Program-made: the position numbers and the translations under genes
Notes under the pieces: model-generated
Told to the model about the DNA's origin: nothing
The model's database searches: none
The model's input: the letters and a program-made list of their open reading frames with translations, nothing else
In this document: positions 14,585 to 28,079 of the stretch, in pieces
Layout of the letters: each line of letters starts with the position of its first letter
How positions within the stretch are numbered: the first letter of the stretch is position 1
NCBI GenBank assembly: GCA_020650975.1
Contig: JAIPMN010000304.1
Location: 1-64,000, forward strand
Reading direction: 5' to 3'
Source: Apostichopus californicus
Lineage: Eukaryota; Echinodermata; Holothuroidea; Aspidochirotida; Stichopodidae
Length of the DNA stretch: 64,000 bases

Positions 14585-14640
14585 TTTTCATAGCCTAGTT
14601 GGTACGGGGTGTCAGGGGTTCGAATCCCTGTAGAGGCTGG
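14585..14640 (+). repeat. tRNA-derived SINE-like fragment with Pol III A and B boxes
   Basis: TAGCCTAGTTGG (14591-14602) matches the A box and GGTTCGAATCC (14618-14628) matches the B box; the latter sits in a T-arm CAGGGGTTCGAATCCCTG. The boxes are only about 27 bases apart, too close for a normal tRNA, so the anticodon arm is missing. It is followed by a T-run. This is best read as a tRNA pseudogene or a SINE head, directly upstream of the hAT-like MITE. Confidence 0.72.
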
Positions 14641-14781
14641 GAGTTTTTTCACTGTTCTGGATTTTCCAACTCACTACCAATTCAAAAATATAATTTGTTT
14701 CTATATAAAGCTGTTGTTTTGCATTGGTTCATGCTTTTGCATTTACTCTTATCAAGTCAGATTAAATACTATATGTACACA

Positions 14782-15117
14782 CAGTGGCGTAGGAAGGTAC
14801 TTTTGAGTGGGGGGCTGAAGACTGATGGCCGGCCTGGGGGAGGGGTCTTTTTTTGGATTTTTTTTGCAATTTCCAGGTGGCCTCAGATGCAATTTGGTGC
14901 AATATAGCACACTTCAACACCATTTTGTAAATAATTTTGCATTTTCACCTGGCCTTCGATGCAATTTGGTGCTCCAAATGAGATTTTTTTCTCAATTGGA
15001 AATGAAAAAGGGGTTTTCTGACTTGCGGAGCGGGGGGGCGGAATGATACTTCCTCCCCACCATATTTTTCACTGGGGGGGCTAGCGCCCCCCAGCCCCAC
15101 CGGTTCCTACGCCCTTG
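14782..15117. mobile_element. hAT-like MITE with 8-bp target duplication
   Basis: A 336-bp non-coding element with inverted ends CAGTGGCGTAGGAA and TTCCTACGCCCTTG, flanked on both sides by the direct repeat TGTACACA (14774-14781 and 15118-15125). An 8-bp target duplication and CA-G-type ends fit the hAT superfamily. The inner part has poly-T and poly-G stretches and a duplicated GATGCAATTTGGTG motif. Confidence 0.88.
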
Positions 15118-16736
15118 TGTACACACTACCATGGATCCCAAGTGCAGCTTCCAATGTCAGTGCCACTATTATGATCTTGGGTGAATATAATTGACAGGCA
15201 ACTACAGTAGGACAGAGTGTACACAGCTTGAACGTGTATATTAATGCACTAACGTTTACGACTTGTAAAATTCATCGCATATTCCTATCCCTGGTTATTA
15301 CTGAGGTAAACTTCCTTTATACAGGTTCTCATCCTGTTTGCAATACAGACTTGCAGTAAAACAAGCAAAAACTTGGTATATCAAATTCCATCCCTATTTG
15401 ATGCAACAGTAGAGGGGCTAGAGGTATGTATATATGCCTTAATTGACATATGATACTGTACCATAGCAACACATGCAGGTAACATAATCTCTGAATTTTC
15501 ATAATTACAGACTATCCAAAATGTGTAATTGTACCATGGTGGGTATTACTATAGTGTATATAACTACTAGTGTATATATAGTGTGCTAATAGGGACATTG
15601 AGAGCTTTGTATTGAACATAGCCTAGATGTAGTACGTAATGCACAAACTGGAGGATTTAATTCCCCATTTTCTTATTTCTAACTGTTTGGTAGAACGCTG
15701 TTCACATTATGTACTCTTAGAATATGATATTTACTATCTAGGTGATCTGCTAACTCATGCTCAGTTAGCAGAGGTTTATTTCACTACCCTCACAATATGC
15801 TTGATAATCAAATATTGGTCACGCACGTTCAAACTTCTAAAAAGGGTTTTCTTTATGCTGCCATCTTTGAAGCATGATTTCTGAGTTCTTCAAAACTGAT
15901 TGATACTTTTTTAAATTGTTGTCATACAACACTCATCTTTTGTCTGAGAATAAAATTGGAGGTTCAGACAGGACTTTACAGAATTTGGAGGCAACTTTAT
16001 TGATGGCCTGCTTATATACAACAATGACCGGTTGACAACAAACACCTGTGACAGTTTCCGTTCCGCCAAAATTTTAGCACAAAGCACTTAACAGTTTTTT
16101 AGAAAGTTACTTTGGAAAGTCTTTCTGTAATTTTAATATTCTCTCAAAATATTTTAAAAATACAATAAATTAACTGCCATAGTGACATAACACACTCTCA
16201 AGAGTACTGTGAATCTCCGGTTAAGAAAAAAGAATTGTCATAAAAATGCCAGTGAAACTGAAAAAAAATGTACCTAGATGCATTGACAATCAATATGTAT
16301 GAAAGATACATGTATATGAACAACATATACAAATTCATGAACAATCTAATACGTGTTTGTGACTATGTTGTGAAAAATTAACAGAATTCTGAGCAAAATT
16401 GTTCAAGCACAGTTAGTGAACAGACTTGTTTTATGAAAAAAAATTGTAACTTTATGTTTTACCTTGATAATGGACTTTTCCTATTTAATTAGCCCTCTCT
16501 TTGTATATATTCAAAATTTGACAAAATTTGATGAAATGGGCTAAAATTTGACACAGGACATGACAGCGGAATTGTCTGGTTGTGTAATAGTTTCAAAGTT
16601 CTCTATCAATGATATATTTCTGTTTTGAATTAAAAGTATACCTAACTGTGTTTGCATGGTAACATTAAAAATATCATATTAAAGGAATAACAACGGCAGG
16701 GATCAAAGACAATTTATATTATTCAGTAACCTCAAA

Positions 16737-16899
16737 ACTCTCTAATATTCGATTTTTAAGTTAACCGAGCTATGGAATTTCAAGCGTATTGCATAATCAA
16801 TGGCGATATACTGTGCATTGTGGTTAGGCCTTAGGAGCCAATTTTCAAAGCGAGCGTATTCAGTCAAGCTGTTAACTTAAAAACCGAATATTAGAGAGT
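16737..16899. mobile_element. Short MITE with 29-bp inverted arms
   Basis: A 163-bp element whose left 29 bases (16737-16765) and right 29 bases (16871-16899) are inverted copies with one mismatch; both contain AATATTCGATTTTTAAG-type sequence. No clear target duplication is visible. The interior is unique and non-coding. Confidence 0.8.
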
Positions 16900-17662
16900 C
16901 TTTAGTTGCATATGGCATTAAATTTAGGAAAAGATCAACTGGTGCCTTAAAAACATCACAATCTGTTACTGAAGTAAACTTCCACCAGGAACGATAAAAT
17001 AAGGCATAACCTTTGGAGTGTACGTTGCAGACGAAAGATGAAAACAAATTTGTGGGACACAAAACTGTATGTGGTTTGAATGGTTGTTACCGAACAGATG
17101 TCTAAGGTGAAGGAGCATCCAAGGTAGATATTACAGGGCTTGATCAGAACATCCGTTGTTTAATTGCAATCCAAAGCAAAAATTGCAGATTCAAGCACAA
17201 ATGTTACAGTACACTAGATATATCACCTGAAAAGTGTCATTTACTTTGACATGTCAGTTACACCTAAGTAATGCACACTAATTTCAGACATGGCCATTTT
17301 AAGAGAAGCTTTAGTGCATGGTCATGCCGTTGTTTTAACTCCGGCTTTCAACATTAAAGAAATCTTAAAGTTACAATAACTGATTAAGCCTACTCCCTAC
17401 TAGGCCCTATTTATTATTATCCTTTACAATTTACAGCAGATATTGTGTGTTACTAGTAGCATTATAGTTAACCTATACTATAGTCAGCAATTAGCCTGTA
17501 AATTAATTAGACACTACAGTTAGTTCAACGGAAAACTTTCCGGTCATTGATCTAAGTACTATATGAGATAAACAATGCAAAGTTGAACTTGGCGCCTACC
17601 TTAATTTAGAATTAGGCCTAGTTAAACTTTAAGCTAGTTAGGCTAGCCTAGTCCTTACCGTC

Positions 17663-17700
17663 GGCGTTGTATCCTGCTTCCCATTTAAGACGATAGGATT
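17663..17700 (-). other. Weak candidate first coding exon with a strong donor
   Basis: On the minus strand TTAAATGGGAAGCAGGATAC is followed by AACGCCGACG|GTAAGG, that is ATG GGA AGC AGG ATA CAA CGC CGA CG and a good donor. The flank just upstream (17860-18000) is enriched in CpG (TCGCGCGCTGAGCGATCGAG), which would suit a promoter. I found no convincing downstream exon between 1 and 17.6 kb, so this remains a guess. Confidence 0.2.
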
Positions 17701-17859
17701 AATCGAAGTTGATTAAAACATGAAGTTCAGATCAAATTTTTAGATGAATATGGTTACACCCGTTGGAAAACTCCAGTTCGACGTTTGTTGTTAATCAACA
17801 GTGGTGATTTAGTAGGATTTGGCCTATAATATAGTAACACTGAGCAGTAGCTTGAACTT

Positions 17860-18000
17860 GAGTTCCGCAACGTTAGTGAGCTTGGCAATGAACATGTAGC
17901 GCGTAATATATTAATCCACCGTGCATGCACTGTTTACGTTTACTCGTGGAAAGTACGTCTGACGATCTCGCGCGCTGAGCGATCGAGGGTGCACACAGGT
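17860..18000. promoter_or_regulatory. CpG-enriched patch, possible promoter
   Basis: CpG-containing words (AGCGCGTAA, CTCGCGCGCTGAGCGATCGA) cluster in otherwise AT-rich DNA, adjacent to the weak first-exon candidate on the minus strand. No TATA box or initiator can be assigned with confidence. Confidence 0.2.
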
Positions 18001-19649
18001 GTACTGAAGTTCATAACCTTTACTGTGAGAAATTGGTTTCGTGAAGGAAATGTCATCATACTGAGGTCTGGTATATGTACAAGGGCGCATATACTTCCAA
18101 AATAAAAATAGGGTCTACCCCCCCCCCCCAACTAACAGACAGTATATTTATATGTATATGTACAGTAGATAAAGATATAACATGTATGTACGGTACATCC
18201 CCGTACAGTCTAGAATAACATTAACATCGCTTCAATAGCTGCAAAATATATATTGCATCTAAGCACCCACCATATTACCAAAATTTCTCAAAGAGGTGGG
18301 GTGACCTTATCGAGGTGAGATATTGTTTCTGTGAAATGTTTAAATCGTACAAAAAATACTAAAACTCTTTTCATCGACTTTACCACCTAGCCAATCATGA
18401 CACATAGCTTAGTGTCTGACCAGTTGCCCGTCACATTACAGAGGGTAACAGTCATGTATCACCCCATCCCCTTTCCCCCCACCCTTAAAAAACCCTAACA
18501 AATAGAAAAGTACCCTTTAACCAGTTTTGAATTCAAGAAAGTGCCCTTATGTTAACATTTGTTATGCAAAGAAAAGTGCTGTTTTGTGAAGAGATTTTCC
18601 TTAGAAAGTTAGTATTCATATTACAAAACTTGAAATAAATTCACATTGATGCTACTATGTTTGTGGTTAGTTAGTTACATCATGGAGCTATCTGTTTATA
18701 GCTCCATGGTTACACCTAAACTGTTATCTTGGCTCTGTTCGAAAGATTAAATTTTTGATAATCCTTGGAGCGTGTTTACCCGTTGTGACTTTACTATTTA
18801 CAGTCCTCTGTGTGCCTGATACCATCAGAAATCAAACGTAGATAAAAGATGGCGCTGTGTTAATACTTTAGTCAGAGCCGTGTATATACGGCTCTAACTT
18901 TTGCAAGAGTCGTTGGATAGAGATCTCTATGTACATGATTATTTATGTAAATATGAAATATTGTAATGACTCTTTTAAGCTCCTGTATCCAAAATTTGAT
19001 ATGAGTAAATCCTGATTGAGGAGGGCTACGGTACTAAGTGGACATGGGATGTACCCATGCACTCCGGTCTCAAAGAGTGGTTTTAGCACTTTGCCCACGG
19101 CAATGATTTACGCACACCATGTTCATTTCGGGCCAATCTTTGCTCCACCAACCTCTTTTTTGTTGTTGTGACATCTTGGGAAACATGGCACGTGTTCCTA
19201 GCCCAATAATAGCACCATAACACCTGCGTGACAAGACTTACACGATTAGTAGCGTAAGGTCTTTCGCTTATACCGCGATGTCAACTCTCGCATCTTCTAG
19301 AACCACATTACCATATTTTTTTTACTAGTACACTCAAAAAGTGTTGACCATTAGTGCTTGGCAAAGTTCTTGCACTAAATGCGAAAATATCAAGCACGGA
19401 TATCAACCAAGTTTTTATGTAGCGCTTATCAGGTCTACAAGCTTCTCAGATTTTGATCTGTGTTAACTTTCAAATGATCGTTGACCAATTTCTATAGGAT
19501 TCTTGTGCTCAAGAAGGCGGGGTTAGAGGGCGACACATCGGGAATGTACTACAACGGAGAAGTAAAAGGAAACAAATCTAGTGTAATATTTCTACAGGTA
19601 TTCTGGTTTCCAAGATATTCACCTTTAAATGATACTTACTCTGGACTGC

Positions 19650-20110
19650 TCCTTTAAGGCTAAATTGCCAGTGACGTCGACTCCTCTGTGAACTTCAATG
19701 TTAATCCACTGTTTAATATACTTTCTATGAACACAACCACAAAATAATGTTCCTCAGCTTCATATAAAATATAGGCAGAACACACTTGAATGGCATTCAA
19801 CACCATTTTCATTGCAAGATTTGCACTATACATGTAAATCGTGTCATTTCAGGCCTTATATTTCCCTATTGAGTTTGGTGTTGTATATGAGTAACTGACC
19901 TAATGGTCTGTGTGTTAGACTAAGTAGTCCAGCCACTTTCATTGATGAACCTCTGAAAATTTAAAGGGCAATTTTAGAAATATTAAAAGTGTTATAGGAA
20001 TACAACCTGAAATGTGAGCAATGTTAATCATAATAGTCTTTAACATTTGTGCCTTAAGTGATCCTTTTAATAGGAAAGCGACAACAATTTTCAAATTCAA
20101 AACATTCTTT
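19650..20110. repeat. Dispersed repeat, copy 1
   Basis: This stretch resembles 50030-50510 in order: GCTCCTTTAAGGCTA near the start, a TTG(A)GTTTTGTGTTG-like stretch, CTAATGGTCTGTGTGTTAGA against CTAATGATCTACTGTGCATTAG, GTCCAGCCACTTTCA(T/C)TGAT, AACCTC, and (A/C)ATACAACCT. Non-coding in both copies; family unknown. Confidence 0.7.
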
Positions 20111-21389
20111 GTCAATGTGCATCAGACATTGATCCTGCTTGCTTCAAGTTCACTTTTGGTAAGAAAATGTTTCTATTTCAAATGAAGCAGCTTTGAACTA
20201 TTCTTTTAAAAGGAAAGGAAAGGAAATGTTATGAAAATAGGAAAAAACAAAAAATAACAAAGCATACGAGAAACAAAAATTATATTTCCACCTTAATGTG
20301 TTTTTCTAATATTTTATTCAGTAATATAACGAACCAACGGAGGCATATTTGATTCATGATAAATGTGACATTATACATATTAAGTGCTTTTTTTAACTGT
20401 ATATAACACATTGGTGCTGCATTATCCACGTAAAAGAGGTGAAACAGATTTGTCGACGTAAGCAACCGACATTTGTATTATTATAAAAAGGTTGCCGTGG
20501 TTACAATAATATCAAGAGGGAGAATGTACATAATATAAACCCTGATAAATGGATTCTCTCTCCTTTTTCATTTACGAAAATCAATAAATTGCAAATAATG
20601 CATGTTTCATAAACAACTTGAACACTAAGGGTTAGATAATTATATGATTATGCAATATTTCAACATTCATACTATCATTAATTAATACTGCCCTGTATCT
20701 TCAGAAACCGGGCAAACATGAAGTGACCTAGTAACGCTTTGTTTCTTGTTTAAAAAAAATTCAAAAAAATCAAAAATGTATTCATGGATTGGGAGAAAAA
20801 CGTGTGAAACATGCACACAACAAAAACATATTCTTTATAGCCACAAATTTCAGACTGACAAATGGATCGGCAGAAAACTTAAGTGTCGAGAAACTCATGT
20901 TGACATCTCTCACAGGATTAAGAGAAAAGATGTTTACAGCCAAAACAAAGGAATATGGGTTACATTATTTAATTCCTTTAATGAAAAACAAGCATTAAAT
21001 CTTAGATATCAAGATTAAAAAAAACTAAATAAAAAAAAACGTGCAGAGCAGGTCGTGAAACAGATCGACATAATAATCCGAAACATCGACACAAAAGGGG
21101 AAAACAGATTAATGAATAAACAAGTTTTATGGAATACATTTTTAAGCTTTCTAACGAATTATCCAAGACTTTGAAAGTTGAAACAAAGTAGCTTTCAGGT
21201 TGCTAAATGCAGCTTCTACAGTGCGTCAGGCTGTTTTATACTGCACTTGACATTGATGACATCATAACAGTGTATTTTAAATATTATGATACCAATCTTT
21301 CTTTCATGACATTGGTGGATTTCAAAGGTGACATGGGGAGGGCGATGAGGGAGGGGGGGGGGTGAAGGGGGGGACAAGTTCTTAAATAC

Positions 21390-21560
21390 CTTAACTAATT
21401 AAGGTTTATAGGGCATGAACTTCCATGAAAGGGCTAGAATAAGTTAGGTCTATAATTAGGTTTATATGGCATCAACCTTCATGAAAGGGCCATAGACATA
21501 TTCAAACTATAAATTAGGTCAATAGTTAGGTTTCAAGGCAATGCTGCACTATTGCATACT
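21390..21560. repeat. Short degenerate tandem repeat, about 60-bp unit
   Basis: AATTAGGTTTATATGGCATC / AAGGTTTATAGGGCATGAAC, followed by TTCATGAAAGGGC, recur two to three times with variation. G-rich sequence precedes it at 21330-21375. Confidence 0.65.
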
Positions 21561-24500
21561 CTCCACATAGACGGACCGTTCCAAACTATCAAAACATTAA
21601 TTCCAAATCCTGAATAACCAAATTCCACATCCTGAATAACCAATGTTTGTTGTTACGACATTAACGATGGGTGTCATAATAGGTACAAACACACATAGTA
21701 GATGAACTGTTTTCAAATTAAAAAACATCATACTGGACAAAATACTATATGCCAATTAAGTCTACTCTTGTATGCGCAACGACGTGGCTGTTACTGATTG
21801 GTTGTTGGATTTCTGGCAGACTAGATTGCAAATGATGGAATTTGTCTATCCTCCTAAATATGAGCACGAAAATAAAATGATATAATGGTTTCATTTTTAT
21901 TTTGCAGTGTCTAATATTCTCGGCTTCCCATGCAATGTATGAACCTGAATATTACATTGTAATAGATTAATTTGCATACTCTCATTTACCCCTCATTTTT
22001 TTACTACTGTGAGAGTTTAAATTCTTCATGTTAGTTTGACATCTATGGCAAACACATATTCAACTTTTGACTTGTCGATATGGTTGCATTCAGACCAAAC
22101 TTTTTGCATAATAGAGAAAGTTGTCTTAATATCATCAGAGCAATTTGAAATATTTTACAAAAATTCTGACTTTAACTCATAACTGGTAAGAAGAAGACAA
22201 AAAAACAAAAAAAACGAGCTGAATTGAATTGAAATGCAAATGACTACATTAGCATATCTTCCATCAACATAGAAAATTTACATATTTAGAAATTGTGCAT
22301 TTTCAGTATTGCATTAATTTTATTGTATCATTTCTTGGACGAACGAAACAGCATGAAATATTGGTGGATTCATCCGACGCAGTCACTTTTCGAGTAAACC
22401 CCCATCACAATCCATGTTTACCCTCATTCTAAATACTTCTTTTCCCGAAGACCTTATACCTCTACTTGTATTGGAATAGAATCTTCTTAATAATCGAGAT
22501 ACTTTTTTTACATTTATCTGCCACCACCCTAGACTTTTCACAAACGCAATTTCTGAAATTTTTACCAGACAAATTGAATAGCCTGCTTGACTGGTAGATA
22601 CATGAGCAAATTATGTCTTATAGCAGCCAGTTGGTAATGTAATACATAGCCAGTTTAATTTATTTGAAAGTAGTGAGAGCAATATACTGCAGTAACATTA
22701 CCCTGTTTAGCTGAAAATATAATGAAGGTTAATGCAGGATATTAATATAGCTATGTCTTAATAAATGTAAAACAGTTTTTTTTAGTTTGGTCAGTATATT
22801 TACTAAACCTAGCAAGTGTTTTTCACAACAAGATTGTTCTTTATCAAATAAAGACAGTTTTTATTTCACCAAAGAATTGCTTATGATGAGAGAATAATAA
22901 AGGAATCTAATTTAATTCCAAACACCTCTTAGCCCAGAATGTTTTTTATAGAAGTATTATTCTTGTAAATTGACGATGGCCCAAATTTTTTAAATTTTCC
23001 TTCATAAATCTGAAATGCGGCGGCTTTAAACATTTATTTATGTAAGAATAAATCAAACTTTGGAACATTCCTATTTTGCTCTTTGTGTGAATTCATTACT
23101 TGTTCATTAAAAGGTCATTTGGTGTAAGATTTACGAGGATTTCTTCGTTTGACCAATCCCAATCTCGAGAAACCTTAAGTAATGTTGCGGACGAAGAAAA
23201 ACTTCCTTTATTTTATAAAAATGAGACACATTTGATTATATTTGAGTAAATTTGCACAGGTACATAGAAAGAAGAATTCTACGGTGTATTCGTACATCAA
23301 ACGATTTCACAATACTACACTTTAGTAACAACCAGTTACATCAAACTAAACCTTATGAAATATGTATGAATGTCCAGTAACGATCGTAACGAATTTTGCA
23401 CTTAATAAACGAATTAAAGTGTTCCACTAGTTTTAACAGTTCAAAGTGGAAACTTTTTGCAAATGTTGTAAACTCATTTTGAAATTGATCATTTGCATGT
23501 AACTTTTTACTGGAATCCCATTTCCAACTTTTCAACAGGCAAAACACTAATTTTTTTCCCTTTTTCCTTTCTTTCTTTAAATTAACTCTTATGATCAATT
23601 AGTGATGACATATAATTCTCTCTGGAAGACGACTTTTACATAAGTTTTACATAATTTTGCAATAAGACGTAATTTGATTAGACGTATAAACCTATTGGGT
23701 ATACTACTGTACATTACTGCTTGTTTATATAGATTTAAAAATAACCATTGAATGGGTATTAAGCTTCTCCTTACTCTATGAATATATCCCCCCCTTTCTC
23801 ACCCCTACCCCTCTCCCTATGCGCCCCCTTCCCACAAAAAAGGAAAATTTAAAGTAATTACAGCTTTCTATGGAAAAAAATGTCAATAAAAAAAAGAAAC
23901 TGAGCAAGACAGGAGGAACTATTCAAGTTGTAGAAAGGGTTAAGAGTAAACAATCGTTTGAATTTATGACAATATTCACGTTTGCTCCTCCTTCCATACC
24001 AGTTGTCTGAACATCAATGCTTTTTTTTTTGAGGGAAAATTGTTCTGTAATAAAACTGCAAAGGTCAAGTAGAGTGCTTTTAATATAAACAAACTGGATA
24101 TCCTCCAGAAAAATCATTATTGGTACTTTTTGGATGTCTGCCAATATCAGTTCTTTTTAAATTTGATTTTAATTTTTGTTTTGTTTTATTGGATGACAAC
24201 TTATAACTGCCTCCTAATAAAAGCAATCCCTGTAGGAATGGAACACTCAGGTTTGATTTTGATCAGCAAAACTACTAGAGGGCAGGCAAGCAGGCTCTCC
24301 CCCCCTGCCCCCTGCCCTAACCCCCCTTAATATTTATAAAGTACAACAGAAGGATTTACAGAAATGATCAAACAGATGGGGGGACAAAAGCAAGAAAAAA
24401 AGCACTGATACATTGGGGAAGGCTGGCAAGATATATACGAATATTCATGAACATTGTTTAACCACTGGAATGTTGGGAGAAGTCCATTTACCAAATCACT

Positions 24501-26089
24501 ATAGCACAGTTAAGTCACATTAAAAATCCAAAGAATACATATTAAAAAAATTGAATTTTAGGTGAACTTTGTTCACTCAGGGCTTTGCCTACAGTTAAAC
24601 TCTTTATCACTTAATCCTTGCTTTCATCTTCAAAACATTTCCATCAACATTTTAGTTCGCAGAGGAGCGGAAACATTTCATCTTGGAATCATCGCTCCAT
24701 CAAAATCTGAGATCAACATTTCTTCTTCTTCGTAAACACATCACATAAATAGATGGAAGCGTAGAACAGTTTTCATGCCCTTATGACAGTTTTTGGAGAT
24801 GAAAATCTATTTTTGATTTCTTAAGAGCAGCATTTTCGATTCCATTGATAACATCAGGCAAGTTTACCACATCTACGGAGTATTATAAATATATTATAAA
24901 ATTAAAACTGCAGTTTGCCAAACTAAGACTAGTCACTTGAATCTATCTTGAACAGGGGAAAAAAATGTTATTTAGGGAGTAATTTACATTACAGCAAACA
25001 AATTGTCATTTTTGATTGAAACTTTTGCAGTGTCTTACAGTATATAGAATATGTTCCCACTTAAATACTGCCATCCATATATATGCTTCCTAGCGAGATT
25101 GTTGCGGTCAAGTCAAACCCAGACTCATGAATTTAAGTTGAAAAAGTCAATCGGAGGATATTGAAGAAATTCATCATAATACTTGATAGAATTCAAGCTG
25201 TTTTTTCTCTCTCTGCACACATTCAGAATGTTTCCATTTAAAGAACCAATCCAGTCCACGCTTTTAATCTCTAAACAGTATCTCTTTTGATTTTCTTTTG
25301 GGGGGGGGGCCTTCAAACAAATCTGAAAAGATTACTTTTCAACACATTAATGTACCAACCAGAACTATCAAGTTTTATAGTGACCTCTGAAATTTATGTC
25401 ACCTGCTAGCTATGAGTCTATTTATCTTTTCAGTTTATACCCAGATTAAACTAACATATATGTCATTTCATAAACAGAGGGAGGGGTTCATTTACTTTTA
25501 AATTCAAATACCTCTTCACACAGCTTCAAAGAAACACCACAGAGCAAAAGTGTTAAAGCACAACAGAAATCTGAATAAAATTGGAAAATTATTCCAATGT
25601 ATCTGCCAAACAGCATCTTATAGTTGAACCCCCTCCCGCACCCCCCCCCCTTTTCTTCATGAAATTATTCATATATCACACTTTAATAAGTTAAATTCCA
25701 CCTCTTACTTTTGTGCATATATAGCGTAACAGTTACATAACATTTCAGTAATAGCCAGTAATAGTTTCAAACTACATTAACCAGTTCAAATGGCAGAAAT
25801 CTCAGCTTTTGTTGACTAAAAAGTCCAATTTTTCCTTTCCTTTTCACTGACATAGTTATTGTACACTTACAGCAGAATCATTGTAAAGTGACAAGTTGTA
25901 GTTTGGTGCTGAAGTTTATTCCTGTCATTTCTCAGTCGTAAATGACCGGTGCATTGTCTCATAGGTGTGCTCTGAGCAGCCCTCCTCATGACCAGCCAAT
26001 GGTGCAACAAGCTGTCAAATTATTTGACGAGTACAGATTGTATTCGCAGCTAAACTTTCTTTGCCATTACATACACTCGAAATGGAAAC

Positions 26090-28016
26090 ATCATAGTGAG
26101 TGTATACTTTTATTTTATAGTAAGTTTATACTTCTACCATAGTAAGTATATACTTCTACCATAGTAAGTATATACTTCTACCATAGTAAGTATAACTTCT
26201 ATCATAGTCGGTGTATAGTTCTATCATAGTAAGTATATACTTCTATCATAGTAACTAAGTATATACTTCTACCATAGTAAGTATATACTTATATCATAGT
26301 AAGTATATACTTCTACCATAGTAAGTATATACTTCTATCATAGTAAGTATATACTTCTACCATAGTAAGTATATACTTCTACCATAGTAAGTATATACTT
26401 CTACCATAGTAAGTATATACTTATATCATAGTAAGTATATACTTCTACCATAGTAAGTATATACTTCTATCATAGTAAGTAAATACTTCTACCATAGTAA
26501 GTATATACTTCTATCATAGTAAGTATATACTTCTACCATAGTAAGTATATACTTCTACCATAGTAAGTATATACTTCTATCATAGTAAGTATATACTTCT
26601 ATCATAGTAAGTATATACTTCTATCATAGTAAGTATATACTTCTATCATAGTAAGTATAACTTCTACCATAGTAAGTATATACTTCTATCATAGTAAGTA
26701 TATACTTCTATCATAGTCGGTGTATAGTTCTATCATAGTAAGTACATACTTCTATCATAGTAAGTATAACTTCTATCATAGTAAGTATAACTTCTATCAT
26801 AGTAAGTATATACTTCTATCATAGTAAGTATATACTTCTATCATAGTAAGTATATACTTCTATCATAGTAAGTATAACTTCTATCATAGTAAGTATATAC
26901 TTTTATCATAGTAAGTACATACTTCTATCATAGTAAGTATAACTTCTACCATAGTAAGTATATACTTCTATCATAGTAAGTATATACTTCTATCATAGTA
27001 GGTGTATAGTTCTATCATAGTAAGAATATACTTCTATCATAGTAACTAAGTATATACTTCTACCATAGTAAGTATATACTTCTATCATAGTAACTAAGTA
27101 TATACTTCTACCATAGTAAGTATATACTTCTATCATAGTCGGTGTATAGTTCTATCATAGCCGGTGTATAGTTCTATCATAGTAAGTATAACTTCTACCA
27201 TAGTTAAGTATATACTTCTATCATAGTAAGAATATACATCTATCATAGTAGGTGTATAGTTCTATCATAGTAAGTATATACTTCTATCATAGTAAGTATA
27301 ACTTCTACCATAGTTCAGTATATACTTCTATCATAGTAAGTATATACTTCTATCATAGTAAGTATATACTTCTACCATAGTTAAGTATATACTTCTATCA
27401 TAGTAAGTATATACTTCTATCATAGTAGGTGTATAGTTCTATCATAGTAAGTATAACTTCTACCATAGTTAAGTATATACTTCTATCATAGTAAGTATAT
27501 ACTTCTACCATAGTTAAGTATATACTTCTATCATAGTAAGTATATACTTCTATCATAGTAGGTGTATAGTTCTATCATAGTAAGTATAACTTCTACCATA
27601 GTTAAGTATATACTTCTATCATAGTAAGTATATACTTCTACCATAGTTAAGTATATACTTCTATCATAGTAAGTATATACTTCTATCATAGTAGGTGTAT
27701 AGTTCTATCATAGTAAGTATAACTTCTACCATAGTAAGTATATACTTCTAACATAGTAAGTATATACTTCTATCATAGTCAGTGTATAGTTCTATCATAG
27801 CCGGTGTAGAGTTCTATTATAGTAAGTATAACTTCTACCATAGTAAGTACATACTTCTATCATAGTAAGTATATACTTCTACCATAGTAAGTATATACTT
27901 CTATCATAGTAAGTATATACTTCTATCATAGTCGGTGTATAGTTCTATCATAGCCGGTGTATAGTTCTATCATAGTAAGTATATACTTCAACCATAGTAA
28001 GTATATGCCAATCTGT
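26090..28016. repeat. Minisatellite, about 22-bp unit, roughly 85-90 copies
   Basis: A continuous tandem array of the unit CATAGTAAGTATATACTTCTAC and its variants (TATCATAG for TACCATAG; a shorter AAGTATAACTTC form; a GGTGTATAGTTC form; an insertion form with an extra TAAC). The core AAGTATATACTT is a perfect palindrome. Variant units recur in order in the right half, giving a higher-order period of 133 bp: GGTGTATAG falls at 27428, 27561 and 27694. The array lies downstream of the REPS stop codon, about 1 kb away. Confidence 0.98.
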
Positions 28017-28079
28017 AATATCAATGTAACTGAGGCTTGCTGACTCTCACATGAAGCAGCCAAAACATAACCTCTTTTC

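Larger units (their letters stand above)
417..26089. other. No supportable gene; intergenic or distal intronic DNA
   Basis: Apart from the repeats listed separately, this AT-rich stretch holds only short open frames, with no recognisable domain, no phase-compatible exon chain and no codon-like composition. Poly-G/poly-C and purine-rich tracts occur at 13180-13215, 18120-18130, 21330-21375, 23790-23840, 24298-24325, 25300-25312 and 25630-25655. Genes of another locus with small exons could still be hidden here. Confidence 0.5.

Noticed and set aside
14591-14628. Functional tRNA gene
   Set aside because: The A and B boxes are too close and the anticodon arm is missing; only a tRNA-derived fragment is supported.
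26090-28016. Regularly repeated short units that might suggest a CRISPR array
   Set aside because: There are no unique spacers; the units are directly adjacent and the sequence is eukaryotic minisatellite DNA.
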